Shown: positions 18,108 to 30,213, counted from the stretch's first letter. The stretch is DNA of 64,000 nucleotides from Tsuneonella rigui (GCF_003958625.1 NZ_RSEL01000005.1:1-64000); one strand, 5' to 3'. Numbers and translations: made by a program. The notes: generated by a model from the sequence alone, not told the origin.

Positions 18108-18161
18108 GCGCGAAAAGGCGCAGGGCTGCAAATGTTACAATTGCAACTAGGGCGTGCAGGC

Positions 18162-19031
18162 TCAGCCGCAGCGGGCGGAGCGGATGACGTCGGTGCCCTT
18201 GTCCATCGTGACATTGAGCCGGTCCGTCCGCAGATCCTGCGTGACGATGCTGTCGGGATAGAGCCACCGGGTCGATTTCGCGCCTGTGGCGGCCTCGACC
18301 GCCGTGCGCACCGCAGGGGTCGCCTTCTTGCCGAACCACGCCTTGGCCTTGTCGGCGTTGCAGGCGTTCGGGCCGGGCATCGGCGCGGGCTCCGGCTCAG
18401 CCGCCTGCTTCATGAAGGCGGCGGTGAGATCGAGTTCGACTTCGTCCGACACCAACGGAATGCCGGTGGTGAGGCCGAAGTCCGAGCGCTTGATCAGCGC
18501 CCGGCCCGAAAAGCCGACCTGCTCCGATCCCATCATCGATCCCGCGCCGGTGAAGCGCGCCTGGATCGCTACCGGGCGGGTGTGACCGTTCAAGGTCAGG
18601 TTGCCGACGATATAGGCGCTCTGACCGTCCACACCGGGCGCCACGCTGGTCGAAACGAAGTGCGCCGGCTGCGGCGTGGGGCCGAAGAAGTCGGGCGCAG
18701 CGCCGTCCTTGCCGGGCCGCAGCAGGTGATCGTGCAGCCCCTGGCTCGCGACCACCGGGTTGATCGGGATGGTCACGTCGACCTTGGCCGCCGACAGGTT
18801 GGCCGGATCGATCGTCAGCGTGCCCGTCACGTCGCCGAACAGCCCGAAGTAATCGCTGAAGCCGAGGTGGTCGACCCGCCAGCCGACGAGGGTGTGGTTT
18901 GGATCAGCCTGGTAGGTGCCGCCGGTAACGCGCGAGGGATCGGCCGCGCCGGGCTTCTCGGTCGGCATCTGGGCGTAAGCGGCGGCGGTCATCGCCAGCG
19001 CGGCGGCGCAAGTGGTCAGCAGCAGGCGCAT
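18162..19031 (-). CDS. secreted YceI-domain protein fused to a C-terminal I78-like inhibitor domain
   Basis: The product has 289 residues, starting with a signal peptide (MRLLLTTCAAALAMTAAAYAQ). Residues 36-208 form a YceI-type lipocalin-like barrel, the family that binds polyisoprenoids or quinone-like lipids. A Pro/Glu linker (AEPEPAPMPGP, 211-221) leads to residues 222-289, which match the I78 family of small peptidase inhibitors: Cys224, the pattern D266-x4-RLNV, and terminal Cys288-Gly. Most YceI proteins are about 190 residues and lack such an extension. The adjacent upstream gene encodes a lipoprotein with the same I78 pattern. Both sit between ilvC and leuA. Confidence 0.85.
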   Translation of the reverse strand: MRLLLTTCAAALAMTAAAYAQMPTEKPGAADPSRVTGGTYQADPNHTLVGWRVDHLGFSDYFGLFGDVTGTLTIDPANLSAAKVDVTIPINPVVASQGLHDHLLRPGKDGAAPDFFGPTPQPAHFVSTSVAPGVDGQSAYIVGNLTLNGHTRPVAIQARFTGAGSMMGSEQVGFSGRALIKRSDFGLTTGIPLVSDEVELDLTAAFMKQAAEPEPAPMPGPNACNADKAKAWFGKKATPAVRTAVEAATGAKSTRWLYPDSIVTQDLRTDRLNVTMDKGTDVIRSARCG

Positions 19032-19055
19032 TCGGGTCCCCTCCGTTCGTCGAGC

Positions 19056-19490
19056 TCAGCCGCAGCGGAACAGCTTGATCCGCCCATCCTTGCCCAGCTC
19101 CACATTGAGGCGCTGGGGGCTGAAGTCCATCGTGATCGCGTCGCCCTCTCCATAATAGCGGATAGGGCGCTCGCCTACCGCCTTGGCGATGGCGGATTTT
19201 ACATCGGCCGTCGGCAAAGAGTTGAGCCAGCGTTCGGAGACTTTGTCCGCCCCGCAAGTGTCCTCGCTCTTGGCGGTATCGGGCCCGGAGGTGGCCGTGG
19301 CACCGGGTTTGACCGGGCTGACCAGGACCGAGTCCGTGCTCGTCGGCGTGGCGCTGCTGGAAGCCGGCGCGGCGGAGGGCTCGACCGCCCCCGGCGCCTC
19401 GCTCGCCTCCGGACCAACCGGAGTGTCCGCCGGTTGGCAGGCAGCGAGGCCGAGTGCGAACGCGAGGGCGAAGGGCAGGGGGCGGGTCAT
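19056..19490 (-). CDS. lipoprotein with I78-family peptidase inhibitor domain
   Basis: The product has 144 residues. The N-terminal signal ends in the lipobox LAAC, with Cys18 as the lipid-bearing residue. A low-complexity Pro/Ala/Ser/Thr tether (19-75) leads to the I78-like domain (78-144): Cys79, D122-x4-RLNV, and terminal Cys143-Gly. I78 proteins inhibit serine peptidases. The same pattern is found in the C-terminal part of the YceI fusion encoded 25 bases downstream, so the two domains are probably paralogous. Location in the outer membrane facing the periplasm is inferred. Confidence 0.83.
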   Translation of the reverse strand: MTRPLPFALAFALGLAACQPADTPVGPEASEAPGAVEPSAAPASSSATPTSTDSVLVSPVKPGATATSGPDTAKSEDTCGADKVSERWLNSLPTADVKSAIAKAVGERPIRYYGEGDAITMDFSPQRLNVELGKDGRIKLFRCG

Positions 19491-19558
19491 GGCGAAACTC
19501 CGGGTGATGCGCTCTCACAACGGAGCGTAAGCACCCACAGTTCCTAGTTGATCGCGCC

Positions 19559-20593
<1,035 letters not shown>

Positions 20594-20601
20594 CTACGTT
20601 T

Positions 20602-20690
20602 GCGTCGGCCCGGACTCGATCCGGGCCAGTGCTTTTCTTCGGGCGTCGAAAAAGGAAGCCCAGCCCCGGCTCAAGGCCGGGGCGACGAAA
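20602..20690. repeat. paired REP-like palindrome between ilvN and ilvC
   Basis: Two hairpin units stand in opposite orientation. The first is GGCCCGGA-ctcga-TCCGGGCC (20607-20627), flanked by CGTCG and AGTGCTTTTC. The second is CCCCGGC-tcaag-GCCGGGG (20664-20682), flanked by GCGACGAAAA. The same two units occur in the opposite arrangement at 52431-52515. This looks like a REP-type extragenic palindrome. Here it may also affect ilvN-ilvC transcript stability. Confidence 0.65.
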
Positions 20691-20703
20691 ATAAATGCGT
20701 TTC

Positions 20704-21219
20704 CTAAGCCCCTTCGGCCCCCCGCATCATCCCGACGATGCCGGTACGGCCCACTTCGACCAGGCCCAGCTCGCGCATCAGGCCGACGAAGCTGTCGATC
20801 TTCTCCGGCGCGCCGGTGATCTCGAAGATGAAGCTCTCGGTGGTCGTGTCGACCGGCTTGGCGCGAAAGATGTCGGCGAGGCGCAGCGCCTCGACGCGCT
20901 TCTCGCCCGTGCCGGCAACCTTCACTAGCGCCAGCTCGCGCTCGACGTGCGGGCCTTCCTCGGTGAGGTCGACGACCTTGTGCACCGGGATCAGCCGTTC
21001 GAGCTGCGCGCGGATCTGGTCGATCACCGCCGGCGGCCCGTTGGTGACGATGGTGATCCGGCTGACCGCGTGGTTTTCGGAGATATCGGCCACCGTCAGG
21101 CTGTCGATGTTGTAGCCGCGCGCGGTGAACAGCCCGGCGATCTTGGCGAGGATGCCCGCCTCGTTATCGACGGTGACGGCGAGCACATGGCGCTCGGCTT
21201 CGGCCTGTTTGATGTGCAT
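20704..21219 (-). CDS. ilvN: acetolactate synthase small (regulatory) subunit
   Basis: The ATG at 21219 overlaps the ilvB stop by one base (TGATG), which settles the start. The product has 171 residues. The N-terminal ACT domain has HVLAVTVDNEAGILAKIAGLF and ARGYNIDSLTV; a C-terminal domain (about 85-165) with FEITGAPEKIDSFVGLM follows. It confers valine feedback inhibition on IlvB. Translational coupling secures the subunit ratio. Confidence 0.96.
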   Translation of the reverse strand: MHIKQAEAERHVLAVTVDNEAGILAKIAGLFTARGYNIDSLTVADISENHAVSRITIVTNGPPAVIDQIRAQLERLIPVHKVVDLTEEGPHVERELALVKVAGTGEKRVEALRLADIFRAKPVDTTTESFIFEITGAPEKIDSFVGLMRELGLVEVGRTGIVGMMRGAEGA

Positions 21220-22964
21220 CAGACGAGCGCCTTCGCTTCGTCGTCCAGCGTGCCTTCGACCCGGTCGCCATAGAGCAGCATGTCGGTGTGCGCCGCGCCG
21301 CTGGGGATCATCGGCAGGCAGTTCGCCTCCTGCGCTACGCGGCAATCGACCATCACCGGCCCGTCGTGGTCGATCATCGACTGGATGCCTGCATCGAGGC
21401 CCGCCTGGTCTTCGATCCGGAGGCCCTTCCAGCCGTAGGCTTCGGCCAACCTCACAAAGTCTGGCAGGGAATCGCTGTAACTATTGGAATAACGGCTCTC
21501 GTAGGTCAGCTCCTGCCATTGGCGGACCATACCCATGTACTGGTTGTTGAGGATGAACACCTTGACCGGCAGGCGGTACTGGCTGGCGGTGCCGAGCTCC
21601 TGGATGTTCATCTGGATGCTCGCCTCGCCCGCGACGTCGATCACCAGCGCCTCCGGGTTGCCGAGCTGCGCGCCGATGGCGGCGGGGAGACCATAGCCCA
21701 TCGTGCCGAGGCCTCCACTGGTGAGCCACTTGTTGGGCGCCTCGAACTGCAGATACTGCGCCGCCCACATCTGGTGCTGGCCGACTTCGGTCGAGATAAT
21801 CGGCGCGCGGTCCCTGGTCAGCGCATGGAGCCGCTCGATCGCGAGCTGCGGCATGATCTCGGACTTCGAGGGCGGATAGGCGAGGCTTTCGCGCGCGCGC
21901 CAGCCGGCGATACGCGCCTTCCATTCACCGAGGTCCTGCGCGCGCCGGTCGCCCCACGCGGCGATCAGTTGCTCGAGCACTGCGGCGCAGTCGCCGATCA
22001 GCGGCAGGTCGACATTGACCGTTTTGTTAATGCTCGCCCGGTCGATATCGAGGTGAATTTTCTTGGAGTCGGGGCTGAACGCATCGAGCCGCCCGGTCAC
22101 CCGGTCGTCGAACCTCGCGCCGATGCAAACCATCAGATCGCACCGGTTCATCGCCATGTTGGCTTCGTAGGTGCCGTGCATGCCGAGCATGCCGAGCCAG
22201 TCGGGATGGTCGGCGGGGAACGCGCCGAGGCCCATGAGGGTGCTGGTGACCGGCGCACCGGTGAGGTCCTGCAGCTTGCGCAGCAGTTCGCTCGCGCGCG
22301 GTCCGGAGTTGATCACCCCGCCGCCGGTGTAGAGCACCGGGCGCTCGGCGGCAGCGAGCAGCTCGACCGCGTCGAGCACCGCTTCGAGCGGCGCGGTCGA
22401 GGGCGGATTGTATCGCGACGATGGCAGGGCGGGTGCCTCGGCGCCGTCCCAGCTCGCCAGCGCGACCTGCACGTCCTTAGGGATGTCGATCAGCACCGGG
22501 CCCGGGCGGCCGGTGGTGGCGATGCGGAACGCCTCGGCGATGGTCGCCTGCAGCGCCGCCGGGTCCTTCACCAGGTAGTTGTGCTTGGTGCAGTGGCGGG
22601 TGATGCCGATGGTGTCGGCTTCCTGGAACGCGTCGGTGCCGATCAGCGGCGTCGCGACCTGGCCGGTGATCACCACCAGCGGAATCGAATCCATGAAGGC
22701 GTCGGCGATGCCGGTGACCGCGTTGGTCGCGCCCGGGCCGCTGGTGACGAGGACCACGCCGGGCTTGCCGGTCGAACGCGCGTAACCTTCGGCCGCGTGC
22801 GCCGCGCCGGCTTCGTGGCGGACGAGGATGTGGCGGATCCGGCTATGCGCGAACAGTTCGTCATAGATCGGCAGCACCGCGCCGCCGGGGTAGCCGAACA
22901 CGAATTCGACGCCCTGCTGCACCAGGCTTTCGATCAGGATCTGCGCGCCGCTGCGCTCGGTCAC
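21219..22964 (-). CDS. ilvB: acetolactate synthase large (catalytic) subunit
   Basis: The start is GTG 22964, preceded by AGGAGGA at good spacing. The product has 581 residues. This thiamine diphosphate enzyme has the N-terminal Pyr domain ([12 protein letters not shown]; catalytic Glu in [16 protein letters not shown]), a central FAD domain, and the C-terminal PP domain with [11 protein letters not shown] and [12 protein letters not shown]. It makes 2-acetolactate or 2-aceto-2-hydroxybutyrate. It is the first gene of the ilvBN-ilvC cluster, 119 bases after miaA. Confidence 0.96.
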   Translation of the reverse strand: MTERSGAQILIESLVQQGVEFVFGYPGGAVLPIYDELFAHSRIRHILVRHEAGAAHAAEGYARSTGKPGVVLVTSGPGATNAVTGIADAFMDSIPLVVITGQVATPLIGTDAFQEADTIGITRHCTKHNYLVKDPAALQATIAEAFRIATTGRPGPVLIDIPKDVQVALASWDGAEAPALPSSRYNPPSTAPLEAVLDAVELLAAAERPVLYTGGGVINSGPRASELLRKLQDLTGAPVTSTLMGLGAFPADHPDWLGMLGMHGTYEANMAMNRCDLMVCIGARFDDRVTGRLDAFSPDSKKIHLDIDRASINKTVNVDLPLIGDCAAVLEQLIAAWGDRRAQDLGEWKARIAGWRARESLAYPPSKSEIMPQLAIERLHALTRDRAPIISTEVGQHQMWAAQYLQFEAPNKWLTSGGLGTMGYGLPAAIGAQLGNPEALVIDVAGEASIQMNIQELGTASQYRLPVKVFILNNQYMGMVRQWQELTYESRYSNSYSDSLPDFVRLAEAYGWKGLRIEDQAGLDAGIQSMIDHDGPVMVDCRVAQEANCLPMIPSGAAHTDMLLYGDRVEGTLDDEAKALV

Positions 22965-23004
22965 CGTCCATTCCTCCTGCGTCGCCGCCTAACCCGCGGC
23001 ACCT

Positions 23005-23041
23005 AAAAAATCGACCCGGTGCGGGGGGCTCGCACCGGGTC
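23005..23041 (-). terminator. intrinsic terminator between miaA and ilvB
   Basis: A perfect 11-base stem GACCCGGTGCG/CGCACCGGGTC (23013-23023 with 23031-23041) with a 7-base loop is followed on the minus strand, after GA, by six U residues. This is a textbook intrinsic terminator. It ends miaA transcripts. It also lies in the only space available for an ilvB leader, so it could serve as an attenuator. Confidence 0.8.
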
Positions 23042-23063
23042 TATTTCTTATCGAGACAAAGCT

Positions 23064-23092
23064 CTCCTATGCGACAGGATATGTCAGGTCAA
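23064..23092 (-). promoter_or_regulatory. candidate ilvB promoter overlapping the end of miaA
   Basis: On the minus strand, TTGACC (23087-23092) and TAGGAG (23064-23069) are separated by 17 bases. The -35 is good, the -10 weak. The -35 lies in the last codons of miaA. A transcript from here would run straight into the intrinsic terminator before reaching ilvB. Confidence 0.35.
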
Positions 23093-24043
23093 GCGCAAAT
23101 TTGGGAATAAAGTTTCAATCGACCGGGCCTGAAGCAAATCTTCTGCGTGCGCGCGGGGCCACTCCGACGGGGGCTGGTTGCGAAACCAGGTCGCCTGCCG
23201 CTTGGCGTACTGGCGGGTTGCGAGCTGGCCCGCGGCGAGCGCCTCGTCCTTGCTTGACCTGCCGGAGAGCCAGTCGGCGACCTCGCGCACCCCAATCGCG
23301 CGCATGACCGGGAGCGCGGGATCAAGGCGCCGGGCGAGCAGCGCCTCGACCTCCGCAGCCGCCCCATGATCGAGCATTGCGGCGAAGCGCCGGTCGCAGC
23401 GTTCTCCCAGCCATTCGCGCGAAGCGGTCAGGATCAGCGGGTGGAGTTCCACCCGGTCGCCGATCCCGCCTTCCCGCGCGGCTTGCCAGTGGGCCAGTGG
23501 ACGGCCGGTTGAGCGGACAACCTCCAGTGCTCGCGCCACGCGCGTCGTGTCGGCTGGCGCCAGTGCTGCCGCGCGGGCGGGGTCCTCGGCCTGGAGCGCG
23601 GCATAAGCCTCGGCTACCGGCATCCCGCGCACCGCTGCGCGAACTTCGGGGTCGATCGGCGGCACGGGGGCAATGCCGTCGAGGAGAGTTCGCAAGTAGA
23701 GCCCGGTACCGCCGACGAGGATCGGCAGCCGTCCGGCGGCGTGGGCCGCAGCGATCTCTTCGCGCGCCGCCGTGGCCCAGTCGGCTGCCGAGCAGGCAGC
23801 CGGGCCGTCCCATGCGCCGAACAGGCGGTGTGGTACGCCGCGCATCTCCTCTTCGGTCGGCCGCGCGCTGAGGACTTGCAGGTCGGCATAGACCTGCGCG
23901 CTGTCGGCGTTGACGACTACCGCGTTGCCGTGGGCGAGGGCGAGGCGCACCGCGAGATCGCTCTTGCCGCTCGCGGTGGGCCCTGCGATGAGCGCGACCG
24001 CTGGCTTGGCGCCTGGTCCCGTGGGAGAATTCGCAGTGCTCAT
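23084..24043 (-). CDS. miaA: tRNA dimethylallyltransferase
   Basis: The ATG at 24043 gives 319 residues. The P-loop is [19 protein letters not shown] near residue 18; [11 protein letters not shown] and the catalytic loop [18 protein letters not shown] follow. [13 protein letters not shown] near the C-terminus is conserved in MiaA. It adds the isopentenyl group to A37 of tRNAs reading UNN codons. Its start region overlaps that of serB on the other strand by eight bases. Confidence 0.95.
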   Translation of the reverse strand: MSTANSPTGPGAKPAVALIAGPTASGKSDLAVRLALAHGNAVVVNADSAQVYADLQVLSARPTEEEMRGVPHRLFGAWDGPAACSAADWATAAREEIAAAHAAGRLPILVGGTGLYLRTLLDGIAPVPPIDPEVRAAVRGMPVAEAYAALQAEDPARAAALAPADTTRVARALEVVRSTGRPLAHWQAAREGGIGDRVELHPLILTASREWLGERCDRRFAAMLDHGAAAEVEALLARRLDPALPVMRAIGVREVADWLSGRSSKDEALAAGQLATRQYAKRQATWFRNQPPSEWPRAHAEDLLQARSIETLFPNLRLT

Positions 24044-24920
24044 CGCCCGGCTGATAGCAGAGCCTGCGGGACTGGAAATGCGACTCGACGCGGCCAGCGC
24101 GGCGCTGGAAGCCGAAGGCCTGCGCATCGCTGCCGCCGCGATGCTCGATTTCTGCGGCGATGTCCTGCAGCTCTCGCTGCCCGACGGTGACCCGGCGGTC
24201 CTGCGGCGGGTGCTCGACGAATACTTCACCCCCGCCGACCTGCTGGTTTCGACCCAAGAGATCGGCATTCCGCGGCTGTTCGTCTCCGATATGGATTCGA
24301 CCATGATCGGGCAGGAATGCATCGACGAGCTGGCCGATTTTGCCGGGCTCAAGGACCAGGTCGCGGCGATCACCGAGCGGGCCATGCAGGGCGAGCTCGA
24401 CTTCGCCAGCGCGTTGACCGAGCGGGTCGGACTGCTCGGCGGGCTGGGCGAGGACGCGATCGCCACCTGCCTCGCGGATCGCATCCGGCCGATGCCGGGC
24501 GCCAAGCGGCTGGTCGCGACGCTCAAGGCGCACGGCTGCCGGACGGTGCTGGTCACCGGCGGATTCCATCATTTCGCCGATCCGGTGGCGGAGAAGATCG
24601 GCTTCGAGCACGTCGTCGCCAACCGGCTTGCGGTGGCGGACGGCAAGCTGACCGGCGCGCTGGTCGGCGGCATCACAGACAGCTCGGTCAAGCGCCGTGT
24701 GCTGCTCGACGAAGCCGCCGCGCTCGAAAACGGCGTCGCGACCTTGGCGATGGGCGACGGGGCAAACGACATCCCGATGCTCGAAGCGGCGACCTGGGGG
24801 ATAGCCTACCACGCTAAGCCCAAGGCACGCGCGGCCGCCGACGGCTGGATCGACCGCGGCGACCTGACTTCCGTGCTTTCGCTCCTCGGTGTCCCGCGCG
24901 AGGAATGGGTGAGCGTCTAG
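24036..24920 (+). CDS. serB: phosphoserine phosphatase
   Basis: The GTG at 24036 gives [12 protein letters not shown], the common N-terminus of alphaproteobacterial SerB, and 294 residues. The N-terminal part is a divergent ACT-like region (1-80). The HAD phosphatase core begins with [19 protein letters not shown]; the first Asp is the nucleophile. [16 protein letters not shown] (motif II) and [11 protein letters not shown] (motif III) follow. It makes serine from phosphoserine. The start overlaps the divergent miaA start, and its stop TAG shares the CTAG with the stop of the next, convergent gene. Confidence 0.94.
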   Translation: MLIARLIAEPAGLEMRLDAASAALEAEGLRIAAAAMLDFCGDVLQLSLPDGDPAVLRRVLDEYFTPADLLVSTQEIGIPRLFVSDMDSTMIGQECIDELADFAGLKDQVAAITERAMQGELDFASALTERVGLLGGLGEDAIATCLADRIRPMPGAKRLVATLKAHGCRTVLVTGGFHHFADPVAEKIGFEHVVANRLAVADGKLTGALVGGITDSSVKRRVLLDEAAALENGVATLAMGDGANDIPMLEAATWGIAYHAKPKARAAADGWIDRGDLTSVLSLLGVPREEWVSV

Positions 24921-25516
24921 GCCGGCACCGCGCGCGCTGCGTGCATGCGCCGGACCTTGATCCACGCGGCAAAACGGATCGCGGCGGCTGCGAAGGCAAT
25001 CGGGGTGAACAACGCGCCGATCACCCAGCGGTCGGGATCGGACAGGCGCCCCGCGTAGCTCGAGGCGAACACGAACCACAGCCAGTGGATGCCCACCTTG
25101 TGCAGCACCTTCCACCACCGGCCCATCGCCCGCTTCGCCGCGTCGGTCGAGGTCAGCGCCATCGCGTAGAGCAGCACGTAGGCCGCGCCGCCGCCGACCA
25201 GCGTGGTCGTCTGCGGCGGTTGGTTGGTGATCGTCAGGAAGGTCGTCAGTGCGGCGAGATGCACGGTGTGGCTCGCCGCGAAGCCGAGGCCGAACCATTT
25301 GCGCCTTGCGAGCAGGCCCTTGGCGAGCTCGGACGGCGCCAATTGCACCAGCGGCCGCGCGACATACGCGGCGATCAGCAGCGGGAAGCCCGCGCGCGCG
25401 GTCCAGCGGGCGGCGAGGTGCCAGCGCTCGATCGTATCGTCGCCGATCGCAAAGCCGAGCACCAGCGCGCTCAAGCCGAGTATCACGCCCGCAAGGAGTG
25501 GCCACCGCGTGCCCAT
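24917..25516 (-). CDS. heme-/ferric-reductase-like membrane protein
   Basis: The ATG at 25516 follows AAGGGGTTAAG; an upstream in-frame ATG at about 25549 is possible. The product has 199 residues with about six membrane segments and conserved-looking His residues in ASHTVHLAALTTFL and VLHKVGIHWLWFVF. This arrangement resembles the ferric reductase-like transmembrane domain (YedZ/MsrQ-like) that binds b-type heme. The heme role is an inference. No molybdopterin partner gene is nearby. Confidence 0.6.
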   Translation of the reverse strand: MGTRWPLLAGVILGLSALVLGFAIGDDTIERWHLAARWTARAGFPLLIAAYVARPLVQLAPSELAKGLLARRKWFGLGFAASHTVHLAALTTFLTITNQPPQTTTLVGGGAAYVLLYAMALTSTDAAKRAMGRWWKVLHKVGIHWLWFVFASSYAGRLSDPDRWVIGALFTPIAFAAAAIRFAAWIKVRRMHAARAVPA

Positions 25517-25526
25517 CTTAACCCCC

Positions 25527-25555
25527 TTTTCACGCGCCCCGGTCATGTATATACT
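25527..25555 (+). promoter_or_regulatory. candidate coq4 promoter
   Basis: TTTTCA (25527-25532), a 17-base spacer and a strong TATACT (25550-25555) lie 34 bases before the coq4 ATG. The -10 is overlapped by an imperfect palindrome. Confidence 0.4.
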
Positions 25556-25571
25556 AACATCAGTGTAAGTA
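25552..25571. promoter_or_regulatory. operator-like palindrome upstream of coq4
   Basis: The 20-base stretch TACTAACATCAGTGTAAGTA has 14 of 20 positions matching its own reverse complement, with outer arms TACT-ACA and TGT-AGTA. It overlaps the -10 of the candidate promoter, a typical place for a TetR-type repressor. The regulator is unknown. Confidence 0.4.
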
Positions 25572-25588
25572 GAACGGATTTCGTCCGC

Positions 25589-26437
25589 ATGACCGCTCAC
25601 CAGCCGATTCCGAGTGCCGATCCGAACCTCGCCTGCGCGGCGGACGGAACCGTGTTCCGCAACCCGGAGCGCAAGGATCCCAAGCGCGATATTGGCCGAG
25701 CGATCTCCAAGTTTCGCGAGCTGATCAAGGACAAGGAGAACACCGCGCTGGTGTTCGAGATATACGAATCCTTGCCCTCCAAGGACTTCCTTCCGCGCGC
25801 CCGCAACGCGACGCTGAGCGAGCAGGGCCAGCGGCTGCGCGAGGAAGAGCCGTTCCTGCCGCCGATGCTCGACGATCACGCAGCGCTGCGCAAGCTGCCC
25901 AAGGGCTCGGTTGCGCACGCCTATTGCGACTTCATGGAGAGCGAGGGGCTGTCGGCCGCCGGTCTGGTTGCCGAGTCGGAGAAGATGGGCCGGCCGAAGT
26001 ACGGCGACCTCGTCGAATGGTACGGCTTCCGCCAGCGCGACACGCACGACCTGATGCACGTACTGACCGGCTACGGCCGCGATGCGCTGGGGGAGCAGTG
26101 CGTGCTGCTGTTCACTCACGGGCAACAGCCGGCGGCGGGGCACCTGCTGCTCGGCTATGCGGGCGCCTACAACATCACCAAGCAGGTCAAGAGCAAGGCC
26201 CCGGTGTGGCGCGCGGTGCGCGAGGCGCATCGCCGCGGCAAGAGCTGCCCGCCGCTGGTCGAGATGTCGATCCGCGAGCTGCTCGCGATGGACCTCCACG
26301 AAGCCCGCGCCCGCTTCAACATCGGCGAGCCGACCTGGTACCGCCGCTGCCACGAAGTGTGGAAGGGCGAGGGCGTCAATCCCTACGACCTGCTCGGTAA
26401 GGCAGCCGAGGCGGCCGAGGAAAAGCTCGCCGCCTAA
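25589..26437 (+). CDS. coq4: Coq4-family ubiquinone biosynthesis protein
   Basis: The ATG at 25589 gives 282 residues. The diagnostic HDxxHx11E motif is intact: HDLMH at 153-157 and Glu169, in the setting RDTHDLMHVLTGYGRDALGE. In eukaryotes Coq4 organises the ubiquinone synthesis complex and takes part in ring C1 oxidative decarboxylation; bacterial members in sphingomonads are less studied. The C-terminal part (about 200-282) carries the helical YRRCHEVWKGEGVNPYDL segment. No other ubiquinone gene is adjacent. The stop overlaps the next, convergent gene by four bases. Confidence 0.85.
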   Translation: MTAHQPIPSADPNLACAADGTVFRNPERKDPKRDIGRAISKFRELIKDKENTALVFEIYESLPSKDFLPRARNATLSEQGQRLREEEPFLPPMLDDHAALRKLPKGSVAHAYCDFMESEGLSAAGLVAESEKMGRPKYGDLVEWYGFRQRDTHDLMHVLTGYGRDALGEQCVLLFTHGQQPAAGHLLLGYAGAYNITKQVKSKAPVWRAVREAHRRGKSCPPLVEMSIRELLAMDLHEARARFNIGEPTWYRRCHEVWKGEGVNPYDLLGKAAEAAEEKLAA

Positions 26438-26913
26438 GCCGCCCGGCGCCGCGCCCGGCGCGCGGTGATCCACGCAATCGGAATGCCGACCAGCACGCAG
26501 TGCGAGAACAGCGCATTGCTGATGCTCCACGCGACTTTGCCCGGCGGCATCGGCGCCCAGGCCGACGGCAGCGCCATCTCCGGCCAGCGCAGCGGGCGGA
26601 CGATCCAGTACATGATCAGCCACAAGAGCACGCCGTAGGCGATGCCGGCGACGATGGGATGGCGTATCAGTGCGGGAAACCGCGGGGTGATCGCGACGTA
26701 GGTGAGCACCATCACCAGCATGATCGCGTAGTGGGTTGCAAGGCCCAGCGGCACGCCCACCGAGCTGGTCTTCATCGCCTCGCCGAACGGGCCGCTGGCG
26801 ACGAACTGCAGCACCCCGCCGGGCGACATCCCCGCCATGCCGGCGAACACGAAGGCGGACAGGATGTCGAGCGTGCCGGCCACCAGCCAGGCGAGCAGTA
26901 CCGTCCGTGCCAT
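26434..26913 (-). CDS. four-helix inner-membrane protein of unknown function
   Basis: The product has 159 residues with four hydrophobic segments (about 5-28, 56-76, 87-106, 128-150) and a basic tail RRARRRAA. The segment VPLGLATHYAIMLVMVLTY resembles small YagU/DUF1440-like membrane proteins, but I am not sure of the assignment. It is followed 24 bases upstream on the same strand by the DUF3052 gene. Confidence 0.7.
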   Translation of the reverse strand: MARTVLLAWLVAGTLDILSAFVFAGMAGMSPGGVLQFVASGPFGEAMKTSSVGVPLGLATHYAIMLVMVLTYVAITPRFPALIRHPIVAGIAYGVLLWLIMYWIVRPLRWPEMALPSAWAPMPPGKVAWSISNALFSHCVLVGIPIAWITARRARRRAA

Positions 26914-26937
26914 CGCATCTCTCCCTTTTTGTCGAGG

Positions 26938-27341
26938 CTATCGCAGCTCCTTGCGGATCACCAGCTTGAGGCCGGACCAGGTCTCGTCGATCGCGCAGAC
27001 CTTGGTGTCGACGTAGCCCATCGGCAGCGCGACCTCGCGAATGGTGTCCTCGGTGATGTCGGTCGGCACCTTGGTGGCTTTTTTGGGCCAGCTCACCCAG
27101 ACCTGACCGTTGGGCGCGATTTGGTTGCGCAGTGTCGCGAGCTTGGCCTCAAGATCGGCGCGCTCGGTGACGAACACGTGCGCGGCGTCTATCCCTTGCG
27201 CCGGGTCCACAAAGGTCAGGTCGAGCGCGTACTCGCCGATCTCGTCGGCGACGTCATCGGGCATGTTGTCGAACCAGACGCGCTGACCGTCGCGCAGAGA
27301 TAACTTCTTCGCCAGCGGCGTGCCGGAATATCCGGACGCCA

Positions 27342-27342
<1 letters not shown>
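26938..27342 (-). CDS. DUF3052-family protein
   Basis: The product has 134 residues with the DUF3052 pattern: MASGYSGTPLAKKLSL at the start, DLTFVDPAQGIDAAHVFVTER in the centre and VWVSWPKKATKVPTDITEDTIRE towards the end. Members are soluble cytoplasmic proteins of unknown function. Its ATG overlaps the purL stop by one base (TGATG), so it is translated with purL. Confidence 0.85.
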
Positions 27343-29522
<2,180 letters not shown>

Positions 29523-29556
29523 GGCCCGCGCCCTTAGCGGGGGGACGGGGCAGGGG

Positions 29557-30213
29557 CTAGCCCCGTGCGGGCACCCGCCGGCGAGTCTTCCCCAGCCACC
29601 ACGCAGCAAGCGTCGCCAGACCGTAGGCGAAGAAGGCGAGGTAGCTGGTCGCGGATGTCACCGCTTCGGGTTCCGGGGCGAACCAGTTGAAGGCCTGGAG
29701 GCAGGCCAACACCACGCCGAGCACGATCGCCGGCAGGGCGGGTCCGCGCGTTCGGGCGAGGTAGAACCATAGAGCACCGAAGGTCAGGCCCAGCTCCAGC
29801 GGGATCTCGATCCAGGGATGGTTCCACAAGCCGAACCCAAGCCGTGGCGGCATCCCGGCCAGGGTCAGGTCCGGCCGATGGACCAACAGGTCGAGCAGCC
29901 AGTGGCTCATCACCACCGCGGCTGCCAGCAGGGCGAATCCCAGATCGCGCCGCCAGACCAGCACGAGCGCGCCGAATCCCGCCGCCCAAGCCGCGCTGCC
30001 GGCCAGGCTGTGCGTCCACGGCATGTCGTAGAGGTCCATCGCGTTCATCGCGGTGATCCCCGGCACTACGCGCATATGCTCGGTCCCGGTGAGCAGGAAG
30101 GCGAAGAACGCCCAGTCGACCAGTTGCGCGGCGACGAACAGTGTCGCCAGGCCCGGTTCGCGCTTGCTGACTGCCGCGGCGGCGAGCGCCGGCGCCCAAT
30201 GCCCGATGAACAT
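29557..30213 (-). CDS. integral membrane protein of unknown function
   Basis: The ATG at 30213 follows GGGGGAGAG. The product has 218 residues and six or seven hydrophobic segments. Conserved-looking polar residues inside membrane segments are [27 protein letters not shown] and [15 protein letters not shown]. The His/Asp pattern ([20 protein letters not shown]) resembles the membrane-bound metal-dependent hydrolases of the YdjM/DUF457 type, a tentative link. It precedes purL with a 34-base gap. Confidence 0.7.
   Translation of the reverse strand: MFIGHWAPALAAAAVSKREPGLATLFVAAQLVDWAFFAFLLTGTEHMRVVPGITAMNAMDLYDMPWTHSLAGSAAWAAGFGALVLVWRRDLGFALLAAAVVMSHWLLDLLVHRPDLTLAGMPPRLGFGLWNHPWIEIPLELGLTFGALWFYLARTRGPALPAIVLGVVLACLQAFNWFAPEPEAVTSATSYLAFFAYGLATLAAWWLGKTRRRVPARG

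Noticed and set aside
21288-23006. A 572-codon plus-strand frame over ilvB
   Set aside because: Mirror frame of ilvB, lacking any conserved motif and ribosome-binding site.
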